Positions 12,454 through 23,500 of a stretch of 64,000 nucleotides of DNA are shown here, one piece after another. The stretch lies in assembly GCA_025602905.1 (NCBI GenBank), contig JAHLKI010000017.1, forward strand, positions 372,001 to 436,000, given 5' to 3'. Numbering within the stretch: the first letter of the stretch is position 1; each line of letters opens with the position of its first letter. The DNA is from Phlyctochytrium arcticum (taxonomy: Eukaryota > Chytridiomycota > Chytridiomycetes > Chytridiales > Chytridiaceae). A model generated the notes under the pieces. The model did no database searches, was not told the DNA's origin, and saw nothing but the letters and a program-made list of their open reading frames with translations. The position numbers and the translations under genes were made by a program.

Positions 12454-14010
12454 CTACTGCAACCCCTTCCCGCTAGCAATGTAGCTTTGCATTTCCTCAA
12501 TGACAAGCTCAAACGCATTCACGGCTTGATCAATCTCCTTCTTTGAAATGATGAGAGGCGGCACCAATCGTACCGTGTTGTTGCCCGCAGCAATAATTAG
12601 AATTCCATGCTCACGAGCAAGATCAACAAACATCTGTGGATCAACCTTTTCACGCAGCTGGAGGCCAATCATCAAGCCCAAACCTCGAACATCGGATATG
12701 AGCGGAGAATTTAACGCCAGTATTTTGCATTGTTCCAGGAAATAGTCGCCCATTTCCTGAACATGGTTCAGAAAAGATGGCTCACGAATTTTGTTGAATA
12801 CAGTCAAGCCAATTCGGGTAGCAAATGGCGAGCCACCAAATGTTGTACCATGGTCGCCTGGCTTGATCTCGGCCGCTACATGGGGACCGACAATAACCGC
12901 ACCAATAGGTATTCCATTAGCTAATGGTTTCGCCAATGTCACAACATCGGGAGAAATGTTGTAATTCTCAAATGCAAACAATTTTCCCGTTCGCCCCAAT
13001 CCACACTAATCACCGTGATAAGTAAGAGAGTTTTTTGTGCTTTGGTAAACGACAATGGAGTGCTATACCTGAATTTCATCGAATATCAACAATGCCCCAA
13101 CCTCGTTACAACGATCGCGAAGCGTCTGAAGAAATTCTTGCGAAGCGGGGTAGATACCACCTTCACCTTGAACTGGCTCAACGATGACTGCACAAACGCT
13201 TTCGTCAATAACCTCTTTTGCGCGCTGTACGTCATTGAAAGGGGCATGAACGAATCCAGGCAGTAGAGGGAGGAAAGGGGTTTGATATTTTATAGTTGGG
13301 GTGGCGGAAAGTGCTCCCATGGACCGACCATGGAAAGCATTTGTGAATGACACGACGGTTGTCTTGTTGGATGGCTCACTAGGTTTCAAATGACGGCGAC
13401 CATACTTTCGGCCAAACTTGAGGGCAGCTTCGTTTGCCTCTGTGCCAGAGTTGCAGAAAAATACTTTTGAACCCGTACCAAGTGTGCTACTTGGGATCTG
13501 CGGCAAACTTGTGACCAGGGCCTTTGCAAATTCACCGGCATACTCATTATGGTACAGGTTGGAGAGATGAAGTAGCTTGCCTGCCTGGTCAGCTATAGCT
13601 TTGGTCACTTCAGGGGCATTGTGACCGAGAGCATTGACGGCGATGCCGGCATTCAGGTCCAAAAATTCTCGACCGGCAGTATCGACTAGAAAGGAGCCTT
13701 TTCCGTGGGAAAATATGATGTTGGGGCGCGCATACAGCTGCATAAGGTAATTGGCCTCCTCCTTGATCCGAGCGGCAGTGGAAGGATGAACATTCTCGTC
13801 GGCAAATGGAAATTCATGATCATACAGGTCGTCGGCAGGGGCCTCTGCTGCTTGAGCTCCACTTGGTGGCTGCGGGGTAGAAGTTGCAGCGACAGACATG
13901 AACCGAGGATGTGCAGAGTAGAACGATGCACGCAAGTTCCCTCGTCGTTTCGACGATTTGACACAGGTTGAAGACAACATCCGCCAGCTGGAGTTTGCGG
14001 CGACGCTCAT
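12454..14010 (-). CDS. ARG8: Acetylornithine aminotransferase, mitochondrial
   Basis: Two exons, 14010-13069 and 13005-12454, give 497 aa. This class-III PLP aminotransferase converts N-acetylglutamate semialdehyde to N-acetylornithine with glutamate in arginine synthesis, in the mitochondrial matrix. Visible family landmarks are SGTEANEAALKFGRKYG, VVSFTNAFHGRSMGALSAT, VIVEPVQGEGG, LLIFDEIQCGLGRTGKL and the PLP lysine, Lys340, in TLAKPLANGIPIGA. The first about 70 residues are Arg/Ser-rich with almost no acidic residues, as expected of a mitochondrial presequence; that is why the ATG at 14010 was chosen. Ornithine aminotransferase is the close alternative, but the acetylornithine-type signatures and presequence favour ARG8. 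Confidence 0.9.
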
Positions 14011-14436
14011 ATTGACCAATAAGACACGGAGATCTCTGGAAGACTTGTAAAAGCTACGGCAACGCTCAAATCTTGTCCGGGGCAGAAGCGACTGTTGCAA
14101 CGCGGGCAGGCGACTACAGTATTGAGCAAGCAGATTCCGCCGAGACTTGCGCTGCTGCCGTCACGGCTTTTCTAATGGCGTTTCGCGATTTCAAGTAGGT
14201 ACGGGTGCAACTTTACGGCGCCCGGAATCAGCGGAATCACCGCAATCAGCGCGATAATACAGCACGTGATTTGGAGCTTCGCGAAACAACGGCCAAATGT
14301 CAAAATGTCAAGTCAAGGCATTTGTATCGACGATCGGCAGTGATTGAATCTTGGCTGTGGACTACAGGAAACTAGGGCAAGCTATAAAAGATTGTCCTGC
14401 CTTGTACGAGCCCTGGGACTGGAACTCGACGGTCCA
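14011..14436. promoter_or_regulatory. Shared divergent promoter, ARG8 / Ser-rich gene
   Basis: This is a 426-bp spacer between two divergent starts. It includes a CACGTG (E-box type) hexamer at about 14262 and several GCGC/CGGAAT-rich stretches. No TATA box is obvious on either strand. Direct amino-acid-control sites of the TGACTCA type were not seen. The assignment rests on geometry; the CACGTG may be coincidental. Confidence 0.3.
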
Positions 14437-15852
14437 ATGTCGAGCGACAAACCAAAGCTGCCCCCAAGCAAAGGAAGTAAACCTGTGTTGCGACGGTCGC
14501 GAGCCAACTCTGATGCTGAGAAGAAGATTGGTCTGGCCGCAGTGTCGGGCCTACAGGAACCTGTTGTTGGAGGAGGAAGCGCGTCCGCTTCACAAAGAAA
14601 CTCGAGACAAGGATCCATCTATCAGGAGAGCGAGGGCGGTCGAGACAGTGTCATATCCTCGACTAGCAATTATGGCAGATCCTCGACAACCGGTGTCGGC
14701 TTAGGTCTGTCGACCGCGCAGCATGGGATTCTAGCCTTTTCCACATTGGCGCGGCAGCTAAGCGTGGACAATGCACTTATCCGCACCAATAGCTCAGATT
14801 CTCTCATACCCGGTGCACCCGGCCTGCCGCCCTTGCCGCGATTATCTACCCATGACGGCGTGATGCATGTCCCGCGAGGGGACTCTAGCTGCCACCCGTC
14901 ACCGTTGCGGAATAAAACGAATGTTGACGTATCGCAAGAGTTGGACGAGTACCCCGATCCAGATTTAGATGATGATGACACACACCAGTCTGTGGAATCT
15001 CCTCTCGTGATAACAAGGAGCATGTTGGGCTCTCGAAAGCAATCCGCTGTAGAAGAGACCGGTGAGCTAAGTGCAGAGCAGAAAGCTCGCGTTGCCCAAT
15101 GGATTGGCGGCGTCGCGTCAAATCTGCCGGATACAGCAGACGGCTTCCAACCTCAAGTGATTGAAGTAGGAACAGAGGAAATTGGACCTGTTGATCAAGT
15201 GCAGATTCTTGTCGTTACAGACCAAACCGTTGAACCGCTTTCAGCAGATATGGCAGCTCAAACTCTGAGCAATGTGGAAGAGCTCAACCGGCCCACCCAG
15301 CGCGGGATCGAAAAGGGCTCGGAAGCTCGACACCACCCGGACGTGATCAAAAACCCGGCAGAATCTCACACACAACAAGTATCGGATTGGGTATCACAAA
15401 CTATGGGAAAGGATGACATTGCATTGACTCCTTCAAGTAGTGGAGGCCTTCCCAGTCCTGTTACCGCCCTTGGTACTGTCAATGATAGTGCAGATGGCAA
15501 CGCTCGGCGGGTCACTTCCAGAAATATCTCGCAAGCAAGTATTTCCCAACCATATGCACCCAGTTCGACACTAGGTGAACCACCCGAGACAGGGGTTCGC
15601 CCAAAGTTGCCGTCTTATGGAGGTTCGGATAGTGAATCTAATGACGACCCTTTGCTGGAGGAAATCAACAGGCTGCATCAGTCAATTCAAGCTGCGGAGG
15701 AGGAGCCACTTCTTGGCATCCGCCATCGCAGATCCAAGTCGAACGTAAACCGACCTCGTACATGCTGGTCATGTATTCTGTCGACATTCCAGCTATTTCG
15801 GTGCTGCCCACGAATGGACATGGAGGATGATGACCTTGAGGATGGCTTTTAA
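14437..15852 (+). CDS. Unrecognised Ser-rich protein with Cys-rich tail
   Basis: This is a single uninterrupted exon of 471 aa beginning at the first good ATG (14437). Most of the protein is low complexity: Ser/Thr/Pro/Gly-rich with acidic patches (EYPDPDLDDDD). Two short related helical motifs, ARVAQWIGGVASNL and QQVSDWVSQTM, recur about 100 residues apart. The C-terminus holds a basic segment (RHRRSKSNVNRPR) followed by CWSCILSTFQLFRCC and an acidic end. Such a cysteine/hydrophobic cluster beside basic residues could be palmitoylated and hold the protein at a membrane; that is inference. Absence of introns contrasts with its neighbours. No family is recognised. Confidence 0.7.
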   Translation: MSSDKPKLPPSKGSKPVLRRSRANSDAEKKIGLAAVSGLQEPVVGGGSASASQRNSRQGSIYQESEGGRDSVISSTSNYGRSSTTGVGLGLSTAQHGILAFSTLARQLSVDNALIRTNSSDSLIPGAPGLPPLPRLSTHDGVMHVPRGDSSCHPSPLRNKTNVDVSQELDEYPDPDLDDDDTHQSVESPLVITRSMLGSRKQSAVEETGELSAEQKARVAQWIGGVASNLPDTADGFQPQVIEVGTEEIGPVDQVQILVVTDQTVEPLSADMAAQTLSNVEELNRPTQRGIEKGSEARHHPDVIKNPAESHTQQVSDWVSQTMGKDDIALTPSSSGGLPSPVTALGTVNDSADGNARRVTSRNISQASISQPYAPSSTLGEPPETGVRPKLPSYGGSDSESNDDPLLEEINRLHQSIQAAEEEPLLGIRHRRSKSNVNRPRTCWSCILSTFQLFRCCPRMDMEDDDLEDGF

Positions 15853-16173
15853 AGATTTGAGGCGGGTTGTTGCCGCTGGTTGTACATAGAGAGTTTCGAT
15901 CGTCTTGCGTGGACAGAATTTGCCCCACCGGGGAAACTGAACCACCGGGGACGGATGTATATTATTCTTGACATAGATATAAATCTCTTCCAGTAAGCGA
16001 GTTAGCGACGCTGAGAGGTGTCCTCCAGGGTACTCTTGCAGATGTGTTTCGTGTGGGAAAAGTAGCTCATGAAGCCGTTTTTGTGCAAATGGAGCTAAGC
16101 CACGTTCGAGCTTCAGATTGGGAAATTTGGAAATTTGGTTGCAGTCCTTCAAGCTTCAACAACAGCTCTCACC
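15853..16173. other. Short intergenic region
   Basis: This is a 321-bp gap between the Ser-rich gene and uS13m, transcribed in the same direction. No additional gene or RNA structure was recognised; it likely holds a 3' UTR and the uS13m promoter. Confidence 0.4.
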
Positions 16174-16563
16174 ATGCTGTATTTATTGGGAGTAAACCTT
16201 CCGGACGAGAAGGTTGTCTCGATCGCTCTTACAAAGATCTATGGTGTCGGAAGTGTCACCGGCTCTCGGATATGTGACCAACTCGGCATTCACCCCCGGT
16301 GCCGCTTGAAGGATCTCCCCGAAGCCAAAGTCACCCAGCTGTCCGCCCTCCTCAACACTATGCAAATCGATGTAGACCTTCGACGAGAAGTGCGAAACAG
16401 AGTTCAAGGGATGATTGCTATGGGCAGTTACCGGGGAAATCGTCACAAGTCTGGACTTCCGGTTAATGGCCAACGTACCCACACCAACCGACAAACGGCC
16501 AAACGTTTAAACGGAAAATGGTTGCGAGTAGGTGCTGGCGCCCAGAATTTCTCAACAAGGTAA
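16174..16563 (+). CDS. Mitochondrial small-subunit ribosomal protein uS13m
   Basis: This frame of 129 aa has the full bacterial-type S13 pattern: LYLLGVNLPDEKVVSIALTK near the start, IYGVGSVTGSRIC, then RGNRHKSGLPVNGQRTHTNR near the C-terminus. uS13 sits in the head of the small ribosomal subunit and contacts tRNA and the large subunit; the bacterial form and absence of eukaryotic extensions point to the mitochondrial ribosome (yeast SWS2). The start ATG at 16174 places the conserved GVNLPD at the usual distance. The stop at 16561-16563 overlaps a perfect-looking GTAAGC donor. Splicing to a 3' acceptor near 16614 would add a Pro/Ser-rich tail, but the unspliced end fits the family length. Confidence 0.9.
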   Translation: MLYLLGVNLPDEKVVSIALTKIYGVGSVTGSRICDQLGIHPRCRLKDLPEAKVTQLSALLNTMQIDVDLRREVRNRVQGMIAMGSYRGNRHKSGLPVNGQRTHTNRQTAKRLNGKWLRVGAGAQNFSTR

Positions 16564-17383
16564 GCACGTTGTATCATAATCAGTCTTCTTATCCCACTCT
16601 AATTGTGATTTAGCCCTTCAAGTTGTGCATCAAGTCCGTCCATTCCCCGCCCACCCTGTCCCCCTCGATCTATATTCCAACTGCTGTCCCCCGTCATTTC
16701 CCTTGTCAAAAAGATTCGTTAGAGCACATGTTTTCACTCACGATTATATACCAAAATTATCATCATCGCAATTTTTGCTACATGTGCAGAGGGGTTTTTG
16801 TTACACGTGGAGAGGGGCTCCTTATGATAAGCATTCGATAGTTGGAAGCGAAAGTCGCCGGAATTCTCAACCCTTTCAAACGTTTGATCACCAATATACG
16901 AGATTCTTGCTTTGGCGCGCTTGAAGCACGAATTGGAAAATGTGTGTTATTATTTACATGTGACAGAACGTTGGAAGTAAGCAGTGTTACTGTAGTCCCA
17001 AAGTGCCCCAATTCCTTCAAACCGGGTGAAGATTCTGAGCCGGCTATTCTTTTCTCACAGCAGCAACAGCAAAACTTGCAGGGATCGACGTTAGCTACTG
17101 TACCAGCGTCTGGTAACTGGGGTCCGGGACAGTCGAAAGTAGCAGACAGTATTGACAGGGTGTAGCGACGACATGCGGTAAGGCCTTTGGGCCGGGACCA
17201 GGGAAAATTGTGCCGTTCATAGTGTGGGAATTAGGATTCAGGGGGGGGGGGGGGGGCCTTGAATGAAGCGTTCCGTGACATTATACCCCGCTCTGTTCGG
17301 AAATTGACTTCGAGGTAAAGGTCAGAAGCTTGACGTCGCAGCTTCCGATGGAACGAATGACTGACGGGATCGACCATCTAAGT
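16564..17383. other. Convergent intergenic region with poly-G tract
   Basis: This 820-bp gap between the 3' ends of uS13m and the SS18-like gene contains an uninterrupted run of 16 G residues at 17241-17256. A frame at about 16842-17165 is open but lacks an ATG at a sensible position and has no recognised domain. No RNA gene was found. Confidence 0.45.
17241..17256 (+). repeat. Homopolymer G16
   Basis: Sixteen consecutive G residues lie in non-coding DNA between two convergent genes. Runs of this length can form G-quadruplexes and are prone to length error in sequencing, so the exact count should be treated with caution. Confidence 0.9.
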
Positions 17384-18747
17384 CTAAATTGGGTGCGAGG
17401 GTTTTGCCTGTTGCAGTCGTTCCGGGTATATTACTGGTGACATGTTGGGAAGTGATGGAGGTGATTGCCCTACAGCAGCCCGTTGCGGCTGAATAAATTG
17501 ACGTCAATTCGAGTCTCCATTGATCAACGCGCATATACTCCAACATACCGCCTTCAAAACCCAGTCAGCGACCGTGGCCAAATATGTAAGATTCGTCTGC
17601 AAGCGCTCCTGATAACTACATAATCATCAGGTAAGAACAGTCATATTACAGATGGGTGGAAAATCTGAACTCACGGTTTATAATCAGGCTCGTTTGTCCA
17701 CCCATTATTCTGGTAATCAAGTAAAATTTTGATCAAATGCTGATTGATCTTCAGAATCTGAAAATGATCATGATGAGAGCCGTTTATTTTCATTTGACTC
17801 GGCAATAACTTACAGATTCAATAGTCGAATGAGTGAACTGAGTGGCAGTCCCAGGGTCCCTGGCAGGTCTGGGTATCGGGCTTGAACTTGCAACCGACGA
17901 GGGATTTGATGGTCTTGGCATCGCGCTCGCCATAGATGCCGAAGGGCTCACGAAACCGGGGTGCTGCACTGACATCTCGTTGGGCTGTGGAATTGCCGGG
18001 GTGCGAATGGCATTCATAGGCGCCGACATGGGGCCACCACCCATACCTTGCATCTGGGCATATTGCTGATGCTGGAATTGGGAATTTGCAGCGCCCAAAC
18101 TATGTTGTCCTGGGCCCATCTGATGTGGGAGAGCATGGGGGCGCACTTGTTGCTGCATCAACATTTGCTGTTGGGCGAGCTGTTGCTGGTGCTGAACCAT
18201 TTGTTGCTGCTGGGCAAAATTCTGCTGCTGAGCTAGTTGCTGTTGAGCCAGTTGACTATGCGCGAGTTGCTTTTGATTATGCTGCTGTTGGGCTAGCTGC
18301 TGCGAAGTCACTTGTCCAGGCATTGGTTGTGGAACGGACATTCCGGCTTGGGCATGGTGCATCATTTGTTGCTGGGGAAAGCTCGCATACATCATATTTT
18401 GCGGCATGCTGGCCATGGACATTGCATATGTTGACGGATTTGGAACAGACCCTTGCATAGGCTGCATCCCGCCATAACCAGGGAAGGCTTGATGGAAGTT
18501 GGGTCCTGGCGCTGTGGGAAAAATCTTATGAGTTTGTTGTCTGACTTCAGAGCGAAGAGCAAACCACACCTGTTCCTCCTGGAACCGGCCCTTTTATGAA
18601 ACCGCCAGTCCCCCCATTGGGTAGCATTCCCTGAGTTGACATGCGAAAGTCTGGCGGCATTTGGTGCTGCAAGGAAGGACCCTGTTGCAATGAGCCAGGT
18701 GGAAGTGCTGATCCAAGGGGTTGCGAGTTTGCAGCATGTTGCTGCAT
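17384..18747 (-). CDS. SS18/SSXT-family protein (SWI/SNF-associated)
   Basis: Five exons (18747-18570, 18511-17814, 17757-17675, 17615-17549, 17488-17384) give 376 aa. Residues 1-290 are Gln/Met/Pro-rich (many QQLAQQQ-type runs), as in transcription co-activators. Residues 293-342, built from three exons, read ILKINQHLIKILLDYQNNGW ... YQERLQTNLTYLATVADW, which matches the SSXT (SNH) domain (two helices, YQ..L..NL.YLA..AD). SS18/GIF proteins join SWI/SNF remodelling complexes and bridge transcription factors. The odd point is order: animal SS18 and plant GIF carry this domain at the N-terminus and the Gln-rich region after it, whereas here it is near the C-terminus. It is divergent with BUB3. 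Confidence 0.82.
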
Positions 18748-18999
18748 TTTACAGAAACCACCGGTATGAATGGATGCTGACGAATATCCACACTACAGCT
18801 TCGTTTCCCCCGACCTCTTCCTTATGTGCTGTAATTGTTTTAGCTGTTACTGTTCTAGTTTCGATCGTCAAAACGGATCTGTCTGCACACTCCGCGCGAA
18901 GCAACGTTGCTATCGCGATGGTAATTAACATTTGAGCGTCCCCAGTTCCAAACACATTCATAACTCCACATACAAATTCTTTGAAGACATTGGGGAACA
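18748..18999. promoter_or_regulatory. Bidirectional promoter, SS18-like / BUB3
   Basis: Only 252 bp separate the start codons of the two divergent genes, so their promoters must overlap. No TATA box is evident. The call is from gene geometry only. Confidence 0.35.
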
Positions 19000-20341
19000 A
19001 TGAGCACCGCAAACACAAACCTGGGTTTTGAGCTGGGAAGTCCGCCTTCTGATGGTATATCTTCTGTTGTTTTCAGCCCAGAAGATCCATCACTTTTGCT
19101 CGCTGGAAGTTGGGATTCGGTACGGCCATGCCTTTCTACGACGAGCGCTACTCTTTCTAAACTAATACCCTGCCCACTAGAAAATACGATTATATGATGT
19201 CTCTCGCGATGAGCTACGCCACGAATGGACCGACAAGAAGGCTGTTTTAGACGTTTGCTTTCCGGACGCAACGCACGCTTATGCGGTTGGCCTTGACCGT
19301 ACTCTGAAGCGGTATTGGCAAATATAGAGAGCGCAGATCTTACTAGGAAACTAACGAACTGAAGGATAGCATGGACATGAACTCAACCACACAAAGTACC
19401 GTCGGTTCCCATGATGATGCCATTCGATGTGTGGGACACGCGAAAACAACGAGTAGGCGCACACATGCTTCACATTAGTACTTTGCTGGTCAGGACTAAG
19501 GCACCCATTACAGATCAAATATTCACTGGAAGCTGGGACAAATATGTTGGGGTTTGGGATCCACGGTCAAACGCATGTCTAGGAAAGTATGCGCAGCCGC
19601 ATAAGGTGTTTTCCATGGATATTATCAACTACACGCTCGTAGTAGCAACTGCTGGCCGCACTCTTTGCATCTATGATATCCGGAATATGCAAGAGACTTC
19701 ACAGTGCCGGGAAAGCACGCTGAAGCATATGACCAGAATTGTTCGCTGCTTTCCTGATGGAGAAGGTATAAAGAGATATCGCTTTCCTTCGCGTACATTT
19801 ATAGTAACGATTAAATGTTGTTGTAGGCTTTGCGAGTGGCTCTATAGAAGGAAGGATTGCTATCGAAGTGTTCGATGCTAGCAGTAAACTGAAGAAATAT
19901 GCATTCAAGTGCCATCGGAACACCGTGGACGAAATAGAACATATTTACCCAGTCAATGCCATTGCTTTCCACCCAGTGTAAGTTACCAAACCTTGCCACA
20001 TTGCAAAATACGTGCTTACAGTCTTCAAAAGCTACGGTACATTTGTATCAGGTGGTTCTGACGGCCTCGTCTGTGTATGGGATGGATATAACAAACGGAA
20101 AATGCGCCAGTTTCCGCGATACCCCACTGGTATTTCTTCCCTTGCCTTCAATTGCGACGCGTCATTGTTGGCGGTTGCGTCAAGCTACACTTATGATGAA
20201 TTGGAAAGAGAGTAAGTCCCTCAGCTCACTGTTGTTTGTTTGTAGTCCGTTTAACTTTTGGAATTTCCTAGTCATCCAGCCGATACTATATACGTCCGCA
20301 CAATGGAGAACGAATGCAAGCCAAAGTCAGCTGCAGCATAG
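19000..20341 (+). CDS. BUB3: Spindle checkpoint WD40 protein BUB3
   Basis: Seven exons (19000-19119, 19181-19311, 19370-19452, 19514-19765, 19827-19977, 20032-20211, 20272-20341) encode 328 aa, the same length as human BUB3. It is a seven-bladed WD40 propeller: LLAGSWDS, KIRLYDVSRDELRHEW, GSHDDAIRCV, IFTGSWDKYVGVWDPRSN, ATAGRTLCIYDIRNM, RCFPDGEGFASGSIEGRIAIE, FKCHR, VNAIAFHPVYGTFVSGGSDG and LAVASSYTYDE. BUB3 binds GLEBS motifs of BUB1/BUBR1 and brings them to unattached kinetochores to delay anaphase; it also binds phosphorylated MELT motifs of KNL1. The exon 5/6 acceptor was taken at 20031 because it restores the conserved blade spacing. CDC26, an APC/C subunit that this checkpoint restrains, lies 17 kb away, probably by chance. 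Confidence 0.95.
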
Positions 20342-20576
20342 AATTCTCCATCATTCACCCTCCTCGTCTATAGCGTGAGCGTTGCTCACATGTATATATT
20401 TTAACCCACAAGTGCTAGTAAAAAGAAACATAATAAGAAGACTTATGCTAGTGTGGGTATTCTTGGGTTGAGTTCATGATATTAATTCTTACGGTGGTTC
20501 CCCCACCTTCCTAACTATGTGTACAATTTGTAGATGACATAAATACAAGTTACTGCGCAGTACAGAAATTCTATCA

Positions 20577-23500
20577 TCACCATTGGGAGTCTCTTTTGAA
20601 AAAGTCTACAGTTTTCGCATTACGGGCCCTTCGATCAATGGGTAAAAAAATTCCATGCTTTTGCTTCGTCACGCGTGGCAAATCTTCTTTGACCTCTTCA
20701 GTCTATTAAAGGAAACCAGTGGTTAGTAAATGTCACCTCCACATTGGGAAATGTGAAAAGACCGTTGTCCCTACATCTTCCTCCTTCTTGAATGGTGGCG
20801 GCCGGTCAGTTACGTATGATAAATCCAAATCCATGCTCGGTTCGTAAATTTGGGTAACCGGGTCGAGGTCAAGCTGAACAATCTAAGATCGTATATCAGC
20901 AAGCTGGACAGGAAAATGCTCAGACAGTTAGTTTACCTGCACCCGAGCGTAATCCACGAGCTGCTTGATGACAGGATGTTCCTGCATTTCGTCTTCACTT
21001 GGAAATTCTTGTGCTTTGATGCTAATAAACTACTCAAGGCGTTAAAATAACCTGAAGATAACATATTCTACCGCGACTAACCGAGTCCACAAGAGAGTCA
21101 ACGCTGTGGGCGTCTTGAGCAGGCAGTGTAGCTCTCTGTTCGTCTATACTTCGAAGAAGTCGAAGACGCTTTTCAATTATTTCCTTTTCCACTGTCCGCG
21201 AGGGGATCTGGTTTGGTGTGAGAAGGGATGGGTCGGTGAAAGACTGCTTTGAAGGCAATGTGCTATCTGGTAACGTGGGGACCGCTATAGGCTCAGCTCT
21301 TGCAACTGGCAGGGAATGCAGATCCTTGGCTAGACCGTCATCTGCCAGAGACGGCAATGGTTCAATCTCAATTTCACCTTCACTAGAGTCCCGTTCAATT
21401 GTCGCGCGAATCTCGGTGGTCTCATCCACAAATGAGGGACTTGGAATGTGGACGGTATGGGACGGGGAGTGTACAGATTCAAGTGTGCTTGATGTCGGTA
21501 TCGATGAATTTGCCGCGTCGCTTGAGATCGCCTGCGTGGTATCATCCATGGGTTTTGCGGCGGCTTCACCCTCGGTCATCACAGTTGTTAAAGAGGCCAG
21601 GGGCGTGTTTCTTGCATCAGGTCGAAGTAATTGTGAGCCGCTAAGGGACGAGTCTTCGGCTATGTCAGGGAGATGCGGGACGCGTTCAGGGCTACCAGCT
21701 ACCGAATCAGTGGAAGGCGTTTGATCTGGCGGGCCCGTTATTAACCCTGCCGAGATGCTATTTGCCTGCTCCGGCGACAGTTTCCCTTGCGCAACGAGAT
21801 ACAGTGTCGTCAAACGTTCTGTAATCAAGTTATCGAGCCAAAATTTCTTTCCAAACTTCTTCAGACAGGTGTCCAGACTTCCATATTGTATTTCTTGACC
21901 TAGGGGCCCGGGAGGCTCAAGCTACGTCATATGAGTGAAAGGGTTCTAACATGCGATGAAAATCTGTACTCACCGCTGGTAGCTTTTCACTGTCAAGAAT
22001 GCGGCGACTGCGTTCGGTTAGGATAATGCGAATTCCTACACCTATGAATTTTCAGTGAGCAAGATTGCGAAGAAGGCACTATATGATGAAAATAACCCCT
22101 ACCAGTTAAGGTAACATAATATGTCTTCTCCTTGGTAGTAATTTTTATTTTGCCCATGAAGTTGCCGACTTTGTTGGCCATGATTCCAAAGAAACACTTT
22201 GTGCTTCGATTTGGTTTCAAAATGATTTGATCCGGGACTGTGATGGTGCATTGACGATCGCCTGAAGGTTCCTCAGGTTTGAAGTTGATATATAATGTAA
22301 CGTCCCCTTTATTCATGAGCATCATGCTGTGGTATACACGCAGTTCACATGGACACCGTCCTGCGGTCAAGAATTTAGACAACAATTCCGCATGCGCACG
22401 AGCTGATACTCACCAAGATTCAAGAGGGCTGGAGAAAACTCCAGTTTCATGATTCCGCCAACACCCACAACCACGACCTCCTTGTTGTTGATACCTTTGC
22501 ATTCGACAGCGAATGTGTGTGCAAATCTTCCAGTAACCATTGGTTTGAAGTATATGTCCACATCTTTGGTCTCTTTCGGTTCCAGATTACCTTGAAGGGC
22601 AGATATCATGTATGGGCTTTCACGCGGGGTCGGTATCGTAAAGTGTACGGCCACTTTGCCCTTGTTCGTGATGCCGAAGCTTTCCTTGTACATATGTCCC
22701 ACAGCGCAAACACCGAAGTCCACATACATGTTCCTAATGGCTAGCTCCGGGAAAGCGGCTTTTCCCCGAACCACAATGTTGAAATTCCCTATATTCGTCA
22801 ACATTGCTACAGTTGTGCGCAGCTCATAGCCCCCAGATGGATTCCAAGTTACGCTGAATGTGCTTGTCTCTCCGCCAAGAACGACCCCGCTCTGAGGAGC
22901 CACTTTCAAAGGATAATTGTTACGAACGGTAAAGTCAAGTGGATATCGTCCATAATTTGCAAAGACGACTGCCCGGGTAGTATTTTCCAGTACTGGACAG
23001 ATTCCCATGTTCAAAACGTTGAATTCCTCGGCGCGAAGAAGAGCTTCCTCGCACTGCCCTTTCACCTTTATTTCGTATATCTTGTCGATCAAGTCGGTTC
23101 GCACAACTAATTTCTCCTCAAATTGAGCTACTTCATGCTTCACATGCGTTATCACGATCTCAGAACTTTTGCCAGGAAGCAGAATTCCCTTGGCATGTCC
23201 AATATTGAACATTGATGGCTTCGCTGTGTCCCGGATACTATAGCTTGTCCGAACAGTTCCAATGTTCTTCACTCCTAGCTTTACTTGCGGTGAAGTTGTC
23301 CTCTCAAACATTCCAAAGTCCAGTAACTCGCTGCTAAATTGCAGGACCGCCGTGCCGGCATGAAGAACGAGTGGAACTTTATGCGTACTATACGGTGACG
23401 AGATAGTCAACACCACTGTCAACTTGGTTTCCCGGGAAGGTGTGTATGCTATGACAACCTCGCTTTCTGTGAAAGGATTGATGATCAAGGAAGGTGGAAT

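Noticed and set aside
16561..16640. Spliced C-terminal extension of uS13m
   Set aside because: A donor and acceptor exist, but the added sequence is a Pro/Ser-rich tail unlike the family, and the unspliced stop gives the expected length.
16842..17165. Possible RAD9-like fragment (short motif resemblance) in an open plus frame
   Set aside because: There is no in-frame ATG at a useful place, no flanking RAD9 motifs, and low-complexity sequence follows. The resemblance is too short.
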